Below are positions 46,846 through 60,264 of a stretch of DNA of 64,000 bases, one piece after another. The notes beneath the pieces are model-generated. The model worked only from the letters and a program-made list of their open reading frames with translations, did no database searches and was not told where the DNA came from. Source of the stretch: Crotalaria pallida. Taxonomy: Eukaryota; Streptophyta; Magnoliopsida; Fabales; Fabaceae. Position numbers and translations under genes: made by a program. The DNA lies in contig CM075655.1 of NCBI GenBank assembly GCA_037953625.1, positions 125,061,001 to 125,125,000 on the forward strand. Direction: 5' to 3'. The stretch's first letter is position 1; every line of letters begins with the position of its first letter.

Positions 46846-47546
46846 ACGACGGTAGAAAGTTATCAAAGCAATTTGCCATTTAGTTTAGCAGTTGAAAGTT
46901 GTATACTTATCAAAGAAAAAAAAAAGTGAGAGTAGCATGCTTGAAAAAATATTTATGGTAGAATATATAATCTGATGCAAATTAAATGTTGACTTTGCAG
47001 TTCTCCCTTGAAACCAATCATCGTTTTAGTTTTTTTATTTGTTAAATTACGACCGGCCAGCAACTATTTTCATTTTTCCTCACGATTTACTTAACATGTT
47101 TGGTGCCAAATGCTATATAAGAAAATGTATTCTATCAATCATGTGCGATTCTTATTTTGTCGCATTCAAAAGATCTTAATAAATAAGAATATTTTTAGTA
47201 TGTAACCTAATTTTGGATTTTTGAATTGTTGCTACGTAATTCTATATTGAACTAATGATACTTATGAATTTTGACTTTTTGAACCATCACTTGGTCGTTT
47301 AACGGTGATATCTCAGACCTGCTTTCAATCAGAAGTAGCTAAAATGATATATCTGCGTAACTGCGTTGCAATTCATAGTGTAATGAATTAATGGTAAATA
47401 CCTCATACTGTCCACACGTTCGTGTTCTTGATGATGTAGCACATAAGTAATTCCTCAAACATCACCACAGATAATTTGGTTGTTTGTCTTCTGCTTCAAT
47501 CCAAAATACGTGTATTTAGTCAACAATTTGTGCTCACAGACTACAT
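46846..47546. other. Intergenic DNA, no gene seen
   Basis: No coding or repeat signal recognised. Confidence 0.4.
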
Positions 47547-47840
47547 AGTTTTACTTTTTGAACCCTTTTGTTTATTCACTGGCCCCCATTTCTTCCGTCT
47601 TATACAAGGCGGAAGTACATTTTTCCGCCTTATACAAGGCAGTAGTGTAAAATTATCATATTTTTTTCGCCTTATACAAAGCGGACGTTCAAAATTACCA
47701 TTTTTCCGCCTAGAAAGAGGCGGAAAAAACTGATAATTTATACTACCGCCTTGTATAAGGCGGAAAAATTTACTACCGCCTTATATAGGGCGGAAAAAAT
47801 GGAGACCGGTGAGTAAACAACGAGTTAAAAAAGTAAAACT
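47547..47840. mobile_element. Foldback element built from CCGCCTTATACAAGGCGG palindromes (copy 2)
   Basis: TIRs AGTTTTACTTTTTGAACCC and, reversed, AGTTTTACTTTTTTAACTC; then TGTTTATTCACTGG / CCGGTGAGTAAACA. The interior follows 14421-14717 unit for unit with about one substitution in ten. Confidence 0.8.
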
Positions 47841-48096
47841 CCAAACTAAATAGCTGACAACAAAAATTCAATAACTGTCGTTAGTTAACAGTTGTATTCC
47901 TCTTCATTTTTCTGATCATTTGGTGCTGCTGTCTATTGCTTATATAACTGAGTGTGCTGAGTAGAAAAGCATGCTTTCTTGTGATTCGAATTATAGATAC
48001 TGCATCTTGATCATTTTTTGGATTTTTCCCTTTCATATTTCAAGAAGAATCCTTTTATTTTTGGTAAAATGAATAGAATGCGTTAGTGTTATCAGG

Positions 48097-48144
<48 letters not shown>

Positions 48145-48655
48145 CATTAAGAAAACAAAATCACAAGCCTTAACTTGAATCTAAGTGTAGCTTGTTTTTA
48201 CTGACCTCCTTTCTACCTTTTTTTTATCCTATATTTACAGTATAAGTCATTTTCTAAAAAAAAAAATATCGATCTAATTATAAATTAGTATAGAAGACAT
48301 CTATTATTTTTTTCTCTTATTAGTTTTTTATTTGTTAATAGTGTACTGAATTATTAAAAAATACATTTCTGAAATTTTCAATGCAAATTAATAAGGTAAA
48401 CTTGTAATATGAAAACATCTTTATAAAGTTTCAAGAAATATAAATACTTTTTTTCATTTGATAATATAGTTAAATATTAATGGGAGTATTGAAATATAGT
48501 TAAATACTATCTTTATTCCTAAATAATCAACGTTTAAGGTTATATGGCGTGGATTAAGAATCTATTGTGTTTTTTTTAGTAAATTAATGTAGCATTTTTG
48601 ACTTTTTTATCTATAATAATTGATCATTTTTTCCCATTTATTATCTCTCTTATTA
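47841..48655. other. Intergenic DNA with (TA)n tract, no gene seen
   Basis: A (TA)n run lies at 48103-48140. 48225-48490 is a degraded Stowaway body. Confidence 0.4.
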
Positions 48656-48948
48656 CTCCCTTCGGTCCTATATATAGGTTACATTCTAAAAAGTTTTCTT
48701 GGTGCTAATTATAAGTCACTTTATATTTTCTATGCATCATTTATTGATTTTTCTCTTTTTTGCCCTTATTAAATGCTTTGACTATCTATGTGTTTTTTGT
48801 TGTTCATTAATGAGTGTGAATTTTTCAAGAAAAGTTAAGGGGGTAAAATTGTAATGTTACAATATTCTCATAAAATTCATAAAACCAACCACTTTCCTTG
48901 GTATGTGTTATTCGGTTAAGTATGCCCTATAATAAGGACTAGAGAGAG
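48656..48948. mobile_element. Stowaway MITE
   Basis: CTCCCTTCGGTCCTATATAT / CCTATAATAAGGACTAGAGA; interior TGCATCATTTATTGATTTTT as in 17992-18286. Confidence 0.8.
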
Positions 48949-49009
48949 TAATTAAATAAGGGTAGAATTGTAAAAATAATAATTAATGCTATACATTGAA
49001 TTGGGTCTT

Positions 49010-49168
49010 GCTAATAATTGTCTTTAAGACACTTGTTAATGTTTCCTTAGTAGAAAAAAATATCATAAATCCCTATTTATTATTCTTCCGAAAACATTAA
49101 AAACTACACTTTCCTAAAGTTTTTTTTAGCACTTTTAATTTTTTAACACACTTATTAGCATTTTCCTT
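49010..49168. mobile_element. Small MITE of the AACAAGTGCC family
   Basis: TGCTAATAATTGTCTTTAAG with ACACTTGTTAATGTTTCC at the left; CACACTTATTAGCATTTTCC at the right; internal CTTCCGAAAACAT. Confidence 0.5.
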
Positions 49169-49169
49169 A

Positions 49170-52100
49170 CTCTTTTCTCTTTAATTTTTATAAAGTTAAG
49201 AAGACGTCTATTACCCTCTTTGAATTAATGGGAGTATTGAACAAATTTTCTTAAAAAAGAAGTGTATGTTAAATGGATCTCCAAGGAAATTAATTTGTGG
49301 ATTTTATCTTTCTCCAAACTCAGAATTATTGAGAGCACTTTACCAATTACCACAAACGTGGATGACGGTGGTCGTTTCCAAGTTCTACTACCGCTTTAAG
49401 TACTTCCTCTTTTATTGGATTCTTATTCTTTCTCGAGCTACAAAAAGTACTATAGCATTCTGGACTTTGCCAGTGCTACTTTGTGGAAGCAACGAAATTA
49501 ACTAGAATAACTTAATTGATAAGTGATGACCACTCATGGAGCTGATCACCATTTCACCTCTATAATTATTTGGTTCTCTTAAAAATTGTATTTTTTTTTC
49601 CTCATTTGAACTTTATTGATTGGAGCCTATCATACATACTCAACTATTCCCAAAATAACCCTAAGCCGGCTTTTCTACTTTTGCGCTTTTCTGCCTGAGA
49701 TTTTTACTGATATTGATACTAATAATATGCATGACTTGTCAAACCTTTTTTTTTTCAAAGATTATTTTATTATGTTTAAAAATAATCAATAATCAATAAT
49801 TAATTAAATAGCATGATTACTCACTTTACTACTTAGAGGAAAAGAGGGCACCATGAAATTTCCATGCTTTTGTTGTTTCTTGAAATAATGATGAAAGGTG
49901 ATTGCCTTTCTAACACACACCTAAAGAAATATACCCCTCCGGTTTATATTATAAGCACCATTTTTCTCTCACAAAAAGGTGCTTATAATATATTATTAGT
50001 CTTAATCATACTATTAAAGTTGGCAATTATTTTTCCATCAATGATTTAAGTTTTATAACAAGTACATACAAAACTCACAGTGGTTCAAATCTTTGCATAT
50101 TAAAAAATGAATGTTATAGGGAAAGTTGTGAAGGAGAGACGAACAAAAAACATTTGGATTATATAATATAATATATATTAAAACACTATTAAAAAAGCTG
50201 AAATATGCGTGAGAGAGTGCATACACACCTTGATTTGGTAGCCCCTTGTCTTTGAAAAGTCTAATGAACAATTAGCTAGGGAACTCTAGCTCATCAAGTT
50301 CTACTGTACTGCTTGGTGCCAAGTGCTTGTTTAACGGTTGTGGAAGCAGACGCCATTCGCAGTGAAGCACTGTCTGTTTGTAACAGACATCATCACAGTA
50401 TCCAAAATTATAGTGTCGTAAATAGAATAGTATATATAATATTAATGGTGAGGAAGGAGATGAATGGAGTATAAGCAAATACAAGTTGGGTTTGCGAATT
50501 GAACCGATACACTTGTTTCTTTGTGAAACCTAACCAAACCAGTAGGACCAAATTAAAGGTGGAAAACTTGCAATGTAATTAGACACACTAGTATAGCTAG
50601 GGCTTGTTGGCATTATCGTACTGCTGGGGTAGTATGTAGTAGTAGCAGCAGCCCTAATATATATAGGGTTAGCTAGGTCAGAGATATTGGACCCTATTGC
50701 ACCATAATTGTAAGGTGGTGGTCTCAGCTCTGTAGCATAACAGTTGTGGTCCCAAAACAAGTGAGCGGAGCGAGGGTGGGGGGGTTAGATCAGAGATAAT
50801 GACTCATTCATGCACGCCTTTCTCCTTCAAAATCTTTGTGCAGTGTCATGTGAATAAGTATTTATGTTTGTCCGTGTCTTTGTTTTTTTTTTTCTTATAC
50901 TGTTTTACACATATGAAGGAGTGATGAAGAGAGGAGTAAGGTTTGGTTTGGTTTGGTTAGGTTAGGTTAGTAGTACCATTAATTAGCAAGCGAGGATAAT
51001 TCTTTGGTGGCCACACTACATCATCACACATGCATACTAGTACTGGGTTGTTTGACCAGCAGGTCTCTATGTTCATGTTATGCTAAGGTCGCTAAACCCT
51101 TTTCTGTTTATGTTTTTTGATTACTAATATGAAATCATAAGATAGAGAAAAAAAAATCTCAAAGAATGGAAAATTGGAAATTCAGATTGGTCAATAATGG
51201 TGGAATGCATGCAAATTGAGTTTATGTCCCAGGAATTTGAATAAAAAATATGTGGGCCAGGGTTGTAGTGTAGGTCTCTAGCGTTGATGTAGAACTCAAG
51301 TGAGGGTGGGCAATGGAACTACTGTCAGGTCCAAATCGCTGTCTAGAATGATATAGCTGATTATTGCTGGCTGGCTGCCCTCTTTTTTGAAGCAAAAGCA
51401 TGTAATTCCAATGAAACCCTTTCAAAGGAATGTGGAAGCTTCTCTCTAATACTAATAATAATTATCCCAAGTGATGCGGGCATAGCATACCATGAGAAAA
51501 AAGCTGAGCACGTCTGTGCCGAAATAATTTATTAAGTAATAAAAAAAATTAAAGGATTAAGGAATCCGGACAAAATAAACAGATTTCTCTCTTTAATCCT
51601 TTTGTTCCTTTTGAGAAAGCAAAGCAAGTTATATCTACACTAGTTAAAACCATCACCACCCTACAACAGAATAAAAGCATTATTCTCAGCTGGATTGTGA
51701 TCCTTATTTATAGATATTATTATGGCACATTCTTCATTTGATATCGATACGGGATTTTAAATAAAAGATCCAAGCACGTTTACAGTACATGCCGTGTTTG
51801 AAAAGGCACAACTAAAGTGAAACAAGATGCTATTCCTGTTAAGTGTTAACGAAATGAAAGTGATATTTTCTCGATTTAGGATGTTTATTTCAGATTCCAA
51901 AAATAATTTGATCATCAAATTATCAAATCAACGTAATGTCCGGAAATTCAACTTATAAAATTCAGTATTTTTCAACCAAAAGAAGTCATAGAACTAGCTT
52001 GCAGATTATCATTTTGGAACAACTAATTATTACTTTTCCTGGAATAATCTGTGGATCAAACATCTTAATGTTATGGACGGAGAATGAGTGCCATCCATTT

Positions 52101-52476
52101 AAGGAGGAAAATCCTGCAGAGGAAAAATGTAAGTTGAGTTTCTCTTGTGCATTAACTAATTCTGAATAGGTGGACAAGTGTGTATACTATAGTTTCCTCA
52201 TAACAGCAGTCAAATAAACTATAGTGATAATAGTTTACTCAACAATAACATTATGCCATCAAATTTCCTACATGAATGGCCATTCTGTCACTTCTGTCTA
52301 AATTTTAATATCAACAGCCGTACAATGTTCAGCACCTCCTCAAAAAGCAAAATCTAGTCACATTTCATGCATTTGGCATACTCTTGATGCTCCGCCAGTT
52401 GCAAGCATGTTATCCCCTTCGCTTTCTTCAATAGGACTTGCAAAGTTCAACCTGTATGAATTTCCGCTGCTGCTTA
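49170..52476. other. Intergenic DNA between SRS and NERD1; unassigned low-copy segment at 50.2-51.5 kb
   Basis: 49932-49995 is a short inverted repeat (TTATATTATAAGCACC / GGTGCTTATAATATA). From about 50260 to 51480 the sequence is lower in AT and non-repetitive. It carries minus-strand frames of 60-80 codons at 50272-50484, 50530-50760 and 51222-51425, none with a known domain or joining splice sites. It could be a non-coding transcript or a short unknown gene. The last few hundred bases before 52477 are expected to hold the NERD1 3' UTR. Confidence 0.35.
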
Positions 52477-55400
52477 TCATCGAGGACCAGAGGAGGGACG
52501 GGGTTTTCCCCTTGTGGCATTCAGGTGCTGGGTGACAAATATAACTGCCATCACGACCAAGAGACAACCAACCAGCATGCTGAAAAAGATAGCACCAGGT
52601 TGCCTAGTCTGGATGAAGCCGTACACTCCATTTGAGGTGACGAGAATGAGGTCAGTGAGCCCATCATTTGAGAAGTCCTCACAGATCAAGACGTGTGTTG
52701 GTGGAGCAGGTAGTTCAATTGTAGCCAATAAACTGCCTCCAGGTGATATTACCACAGCTTCTTGTTCTCCAGCTGCAAGGATCACTTCCTGATTATCATG
52801 CAACCGCAACGGGAGAGGCTTCAGCGTAGGAACTACCTGACCACTTTCCATCATTCCTGCTGGGGAGGGTAGATTTGACCATGTAACACCAGTTGATTGC
52901 TGCCATTGCCAAATAGCACCATGGCCATGCAAGCCAGGAGAGTATGATGTGATCTGGAAGGAACGTTTTTTCAAATTCACTGATGTCAGCATCAATAAGA
53001 TCATACCAAGGAAAAAAAATATATCTGACATTTCAAAAGGTCATAAATAAATCTCACGTCCAATTTAATCCAACAACTCCATATTTCACAAGATACTGTA
53101 AATGTTTCTTCTAGAGAATACCGCTGGTAACAATGTAACATCTCAATATGAAACACTTTGGTAAAAATAATATTTTGAAGAACTTGTCTTGATTGGTGCT
53201 CACACAAAATCCTGAGTAAATGTAAATTAACCACATGACGTAAGTCAAACAATAGTGTACCTCCCCACGATTCGTCAAGAAGATAACATCGCCATGGCTT
53301 CCCTTCCGATGCTTATGACCATCACTTCTAGGAATGAGAATAGGTGTTGCTACCTCTAAAGAAGCAGTCTCTGAACCTCGACTGAAGCCTCTATAAAGTT
53401 CTCCATGTTGGAATAAGTTAAAATGGCTATAATGACAAATAGAGACATTGAAGAGTTGTTCTCGTATTGGCACACCAGATGTTGCAACAGCCCAACAAGG
53501 TCGTAGCACTTCCATTGACCCACTAACTACAGTCTGCTCAGCACCATTTCCTCCAACAGCCTGATAGGATAAATATTAAAGACATCAGGCAGATGAATAT
53601 TCCCCATTCGTTATCATGCTAAATTAATATGATGATCGAGCCCCGTTTTTAATTTTTTTAAAAAAAGATCAAAGTGTCAACATTAACCTGCACATGATCT
53701 AGAACTCCATCGCCATTAATATCTGCATGTAGACCACCTTCTTGAAGATGTAGCTGAAATAAACAAATTTGTCATTACACTGAATATGAAAAGATTACAA
53801 CTGTATGATCTGACAAACGGAAGAGCAAATATATTGAAGAATTCAGACTAAGAAAACAATATGCTCTATAAGCAAGAAACATATCGGAAGGCACAGCTGT
53901 AGATTACGTACAGCCTTTGATAGCGTCAATGAATTATTTAGACAAACTCATATACTAAATTAATCAAGATATGCATGCCATAGTAAAAATAATGAAGTTC
54001 AAGTGGAATAGTGAGATTATATTTGACCTTGCATATTGGTCGACCAGTTGCCAAATGAAGAGCTTCTATTCCCTCCTTCTGATGAGCCACTACGACATTA
54101 GGAACCCACCAAATTTGAGTGTAGTTGGTTATTGTTGGAACATAGGGTTGGTGCTGCACCAGAAAAGAAAACCATTATGATAAATAATTTAATCCCCACA
54201 ATGGAGGGTGCCCCTTGTATTTCTCATAATGCCATAGAATGCCACCCATTTTATCAGTTAGAAAACTTGTCACCTAATAGGCAGTAACATTGAAAAAAAA
54301 TTATAGATATTACTAACGTAGCAAACGAAATATTTATGTTCACTAATTTTGGACATGTTAAGCCCATTTTTATTTCAGTTTTCCAGAAGTAGAGAGATTC
54401 ACTCCTGTGGTTTGTCTAATGCCATGAAAAATTTAATCTGTAAACATGATAGAACCTGGATTATTTTGTAAGCACTCTAACCTTTGGAAGCAATACAATT
54501 ATTTGAGGAATGAATTCAAACCAATAGATGATGCAAATGAATACCAATTCAAAGATCCAAATCACAAGACAAAAATTGGAGACCCAGTAGTTAGCCAGTA
54601 AACAAGAAGTTTCTATAACTGCCTAAGATAACAAAAGCGTCAAGCTTCAATTATGCCCAGAATTGAATGAACTCCAATGACTATAAATAAATTATCAACC
54701 TTCTTAGATTTTGCTGAACCAGCATATTTTGCTGCTTTCCCAATTATGTTTGAAATTTTTTTGGTTGTGTCCTTCCCTGGAGGATGATTTTCTTCAGGCT
54801 TGTGAAAAGGGTAATTCACACTCTTCCCAGGTGTTCTTTTCAGTGGTTTCCTCTTGTGCCGCCTGAAGTGTGCAAGCTTCAACAAAGTATCTTCTCTCCT
54901 ATCCTGAAAAACGTGTATATACAATGTCAAGAGCATGTAGGGCATTTGAGATTAAGCTTTAGTAAATGAGGTTAATCAAGTATTCAAGGATGACATATAA
55001 AATATAACATACCCAGTGATGTGGCATAGCTCCCAGGATTGATTCTCTGAATTCCCTGCATTCAAACTATAATTTCACATGTCACAGGAAGATATATATT
55101 TTAGGGAGATACCTATAATGATAAATAAAATTCCACAATAACGTTGAATTTAAACTGTGTGCACATGCTAGTGAACTTCATATAACCAAACAAACATTTG
55201 TTTTAATGGTTGATCATTGTAGGAGAAAAAGACTTTATTGATATCATGAAAGCAAGACTTAGGAGTCTAAATCCATAGGAAGTTAGGAACGCATTGACAA
55301 CAACACTTTCCAACACATTTAGGTTATGCTTAGATTTTTTAGTGCAGTGGAGTAGAAGGGATGGCATTACTTTTCCTTTGTTTGTAATTTGTTTAGAGGA

Positions 55401-58400
55401 TTAATGATGAAACAAAAAGAACAGCCAAAGTCATAATTTTGAGAAAGATTACCATGCCACTCCATCCCATCACATTCCATCAATCCAAAATAACTCTTAG
55501 CATTTAATTGAACAGTTATAATGTAAGTACCTCTCCAGGTTGACGACTATTCAGAGCATGAACATCAAGCTTGTAGTTATGCTGTGGAAGTAACTGTGAT
55601 GCATCTGAAGAATGTGCTTCAATGTTCTAAGCAATGAAAAGATAATACTAGTAATTAGAAAATTGGACAATGCACACAAGACTATTTCACGAAATGAATG
55701 ATGTCAGACTTGCATCAACGACACACTCAATCAGACTTGACTAACATGTTGGTTGTGAAATATCTAATCTAGTGTTTGAAAAAGATAAGAATAAGGCTAA
55801 TGTTTGTTGGGAGGTGGTTGCATTTGCTTTAAGAGAGTTTATTTAGCATCAGCTAGTTAAAATTCTAGTTCGTATTCAATGGGTCTAATTTATTGACACC
55901 AGGCTATCACTCATTATGTTCTGTGTTTTGTGACCTAAATTGTATTTTTTATTCCTATCTGTTTTATGTTCCATGATGGACAAATGTATACATCTAGAAC
56001 CTGAATGGATGCCATCAGCATAAACTTTGAAACATGAGACATCCAGGGGAAGAATAGAAAAAGTATTCTTCAAACAATCAAACCAACCAAAAAATGCATT
56101 ATTAAATCAAAAAGCAATTCAGTTTGAACTTAGCATGATGACAACACCCGGACAATAGTGCATATACCAATGAAAAAAGCACACCACCTCATTTTTTCTA
56201 TGCCATCGTTCAACACCAGATCGACCAGCAAATGCATAAAAGGCAAAATGGCGCAAATCCACGGTTCCAGAGTTTTCAGAAGCCTGTCCATGACAAAGAG
56301 CGGTATAAATAGTTAAAAGTTTTAAACCTAACAATGAGAAGAGAAATGAAATCTATGCGGTAAATGGAGAAAATTGAAGGGGAAGAGATGGCATGCAAAA
56401 AAAAGGGAGGGGGGGTTGCAGATCCCATGCATAAAGACAAAAGGGGAAAAAAAATTAACAAACGGAAAAGGCCAAACAAGGAGCAACAAGATTTATAGAT
56501 CAGAAGAGGAAAAAAATCAAAAGTGGGCAAACTTCATCAAACATTTGGACATGGAACCAAGATCCACAGTTTCTACCCATAATCTATTAAAACCACAGTT
56601 TTCTCTATCCTACACCATATCTTTTCTTTTCTAGTCTTGCAGTCTAAAGCAAGGAGTCAACTTAATTGAACTGAGGCCTTACTGAAGTAAACTTAATAAT
56701 AAAACATCTTCAACAAAAAAAAATTCCAAAAAACCAGCATTTTAAACACTACTTGTCAGGACCAAAACCAGTGTTATCAGTACCCCTTAGTATGATAGAA
56801 GATAGTAAACAAAAATGAGCGCAACGTTTAGCATTCACCAGCAACATGCATGTCTATACCTCCTTTTCAGCAGCACTTCTTCGATGCTGTTCAGCAAATC
56901 TGGCTCCCTTTCCCATTTCTTCAAAAGGATCCATAAAAATCTGGAAGTGGCAGAGCAATTGAGTTGAGAAAAAATCAACACAAGCAAAAAAGTTGGTTCA
57001 CAAATTGAGACAGCAGTAAGACCTTATAACAGAATATTACGAAATAAAACAATTTCAGTCTAAATGATAAGTCTTTAGTCGTGAACACACACTAAAGATG
57101 CACCCAAAATTATTACCATTAAAAGAATTAAATAAAAATATAAATTCTAAAAGTCAAAAAGTAGCAGGAAATCCACATTAGAATCAGAATCATGCTGAAT
57201 CAAATTAAAATGCTGAGGTCTTTTCATCATTGCCCTCGCAAAATGTAAAAGAAAAAATGATAGCCATGACTTATGTTACTCAAGCTTAAGTACTTTTCGC
57301 TTTTAATTTTTAAAAAAGGATGATACTTATTCTCTTTGGATTGAGATCTTTGCCATCAGCACATAGAAAGGAAACAAGCGAAAAAAGAATTAAAAACCAG
57401 GAAAAAAGAATGCAAGTGACACATACATGAGACTGCATTTCCATCCTCCCACCAACAATGATCAATCCTGTATCTCCATGCTTTAGAGTATAATTGCTTA
57501 TGGAGATTGCAACTTCCCTGTGGTGAGCATTATGTGGAAAATCCTCCTGTTATCAACCACAATAAGAATTAGTAAACTTAACACTATATAACAGGATAAT
57601 TTAGAATTTTGAGAGAAACTTCTATAATGAGAAAGGGAATAACTCATAACAAAAACATCATACCTGTAAATTATTTTCCCACAACTTTTGGAGGTTGGAA
57701 TCAAAACACATCACGGACCAACCAGATGTCACAACAACCAAAACCTGTTTCTGTGGTTTCCCAATGTTATAGCGATCAATATAGCCGGTGGCCATAGCAA
57801 CCGGGCGTCTCCCGGCTGTGACACGTATTTTGTCGGGCAACAGAGACACCTCAGCCAATACACGTGCCTCGCTGAATCCTTCATCCACACGTCTACTATG
57901 TGGTTCCAAAACCTGAGACACCCACCGTAACATTTAGAAAACCTAGTTGCTGCTACTACTAATACCATTGTAACAAAGTTATGGAGCAAAATCAGAAACA
58001 ACCAAGCCTTTTCCCACTAAGTGAGGTTGGTGTCATAAATAAAATATTATAATGTCCTATGTAAATTACTATATTTATAGACAAACTATTTAAACTAAAT
58101 CCTTCTTGATGGTTTTGCTTTATTGGTCTCATTCTCCCTACCGGGTAGCTCTTCTTTGCACATGCCCTAACTACCTCAGGCAAGATTCTATCTTTTCCTA
58201 CAATATATAGGTGCCCATCTGACCCAACTTGCTCGCTAATGCATTCATTCCAAATTATTGTTATTTTGCTTGCTTGGGCAAAATCAGCAAGGGAAAACAC
58301 TCCTTTTGTTTTTTGCTGTATGAGTATGCTGCACACATCCATAGTTGAATTATGAAGGGATACTAAAAAAGCATGAAACTTTACAGCTGAACCATCCAAT

Positions 58401-58809
58401 AAAAAGAAAAAAAAATGAAGAAACAAGCATGAATTGAATGAATGTACCTGAATTTTAGCGTCGTGAGTGGCAACGAGAACTTCTTTCTTGCCATCTCCAT
58501 TGAGATCAGCAACGAGGGGTGGGGGAAGGCGTTCGGCTTCGTATTTGATTGGGTATTCATCGGTTAGGTGCATCCACGCGTCTTTGAAGGAAACACCACC
58601 ATCGTGCTGAAGAAGAAAATCAAAACCCAATTGGCAATGGCACCAATCAAATTAGCAAAAGAATTTAAAAAAAAATAAATAAAGATTGGAGATTGCAAGA
58701 ATGGATTGGGGATGGGGGTTAGTTAGGGTTTAGGAGAGAAGAGTACCTGGAGAGAGAAGAAAATAGCGAAAGCAGAAAGCATAAGAATTGCTAAATCACG
58801 CTTCCTCAT
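52477..58809 (-). CDS. NERD1: NERD1 orthologue: FG-GAP repeat membrane protein of the secretory pathway
   Basis: Thirteen exons, all GT-AG with phase-0 joins: 58809-58747, 58606-58448, 57912-57664, 57546-57427, 56940-56860, 56283-56188, 55626-55531, 55066-55013, 54903-54700, 54153-54028, 53753-53688, 53560-53261, 52953-52477. The joined product has 696 residues, about the length I recall for the Arabidopsis protein. Residues 5-20 are a signal peptide or anchor and 659-679 a C-terminal membrane span, leaving a short basic tail. FG-GAP/Ca-loop motifs are DLNGDGKKE (55-63), DINGDGVLD (427-435) and DFSNDGLTD (631-639). A basic segment HFRRHKRK lies in exon 9. NxS/T sites (NYT, NYT, NVS) suit a lumenal domain. 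Family knowledge: At3g51050 (NERD1) is Golgi-associated, interacts genetically with the exocyst, and affects root growth and cell expansion. No broken exon was seen. Confidence 0.95.
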
Positions 58810-58953
58810 GATCTTCTCTTGTCGAAGAATTTAGCCTTTTTCAATTTTTTTTTTAAATTTTTTTTCCGAATTGGTGAATCAGAAAATCCAACACCGCAGT
58901 GTGTCGTCACAGTGTGTGCCTTTCGTCTTCCTTCCTTCCTTAGCTCGACATTC

Positions 58954-58956
<3 letters not shown>

Positions 58957-58990
<34 letters not shown>
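58957..58990 (-). repeat. (TC)n tract in the NERD1 leader region
   Basis: About 17 GA/TC units 150-180 bp upstream of the NERD1 start; pyrimidine-rich on the coding strand, as often seen in plant 5' leaders. Confidence 0.8.
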
Positions 58991-58991
<1 letters not shown>

Positions 58992-59980
58992 CACTTATTG
59001 ACCTGGTCTCTCTTCTGTGTTGTACGTACTACTACTCAAATCAAAATTTCTCTAGTTTTAGCCTTTTACTGTATGTGTTGTTTTATTTTTTGTTTTCTTT
59101 CATTGCTTTTTTTTTTAAATATAATATTATTAAATTAAGTAATTAAAAATTGTAATAATTGATATCTAAAGGTGAAATAATGATAAATTGTAGCATTGAC
59201 CTTAAGATAAAAAAGAAAACACTGTCACATTAATGAAATGATTGTCTTATACGAATTTGATATATTAATAATAATGGAGGAGACATGAAATCGGAAAAGA
59301 TCTCCGATTAGGTTTAACGAGCTAAAATTGATGGAGTCATTTGGTAATATAACACCCAAATAATCATATAAATACAAAATGTGCATAATGCTTTATCCAA
59401 TCTTTATTATAAAAAAAAATCAAAATTACATTTATTAAAAAAAGTTAGTTGAATATATTTAATTTTCTTAAATTCATAAGAAATATAGTTACTTTAAGAA
59501 AGTTTGCATTACGAATCAAACAAAAATTAAATGAAATCACTATTTTTTTAAAAATAATTGCATTGGAAATATAAAATTATTTAGTTTTTTCTTGTATTTG
59601 AGATGAAGATACGTATGCCTTGTTTTTCTTATACACACCGGATGAAGTATAAAATATGCTAAAATGATTTTAAAAAATAGGTGGCATTATTTACTCATTA
59701 CCTTTTATTGATTTAAAGCAATGACTATAAAACATATGTCATCTCCGGCTTAGATTTTTTAATAAAAATTATTATTTTTTCTCTAATTTATATTTTATAT
59801 TTATTATAATAATCAAATCAGGTTTAACATAGTCTAATCATTAAAATTGGCTTAACCATTTAAATGATTTTATAACATAATCGAGATTGGAAGAGTGACT
59901 CGATCATAGATTAACTGATGGGAGTAGCCGATCTAATCTGGATTTGTCGTTAAAATTGATTTTGTTGTATATATTCAATA
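58991..59980. other. Upstream of NERD1 and intergenic DNA
   Basis: The first 100-200 bp probably contain the NERD1 promoter. 59400-59650 is a decayed Stowaway body. No gene seen. Confidence 0.4.
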
Positions 59981-60264
59981 TTTCCCTCTGGCTCGAATTA
60001 TAAGCAAAACTAAATAATTTTAAACTTATTAAGGAGGTTAGTTGATTGTATTTAATTTTCTCAAATTTATAAAAGAATAGAGGTATTTTAGGAAAGTTGC
60101 ATTGAAAATGAAACAAAAATTAAATAAGATAACAATTTTTTAGAGATGATTTTGGAAAGTGACATTGAGAATGAAATAAAATTTAAGAAAATTGATTAGT
60201 TTTGCTTATATTTTAAACCAAGCGAGATATGTTTTTTGTTGCTTATATTTCGAGTCGGAGTGAG
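59981..60264. mobile_element. Stowaway MITE
   Basis: TTCCCTCTGGCTCGAATTAT / TTATATTTCGAGTCGGAGTG; TA on both sides. Confidence 0.82.

Noticed and set aside
50272..51425. Three minus-strand frames as exons of one gene
   Set aside because: No consistent splice sites, phase or domain connect them; kept only as an unassigned region.
58871..59146. Short frames around the GA repeat upstream of NERD1
   Set aside because: They are composed of alternating Arg-Glu or Leu-Ser from the repeat and overlap the leader.
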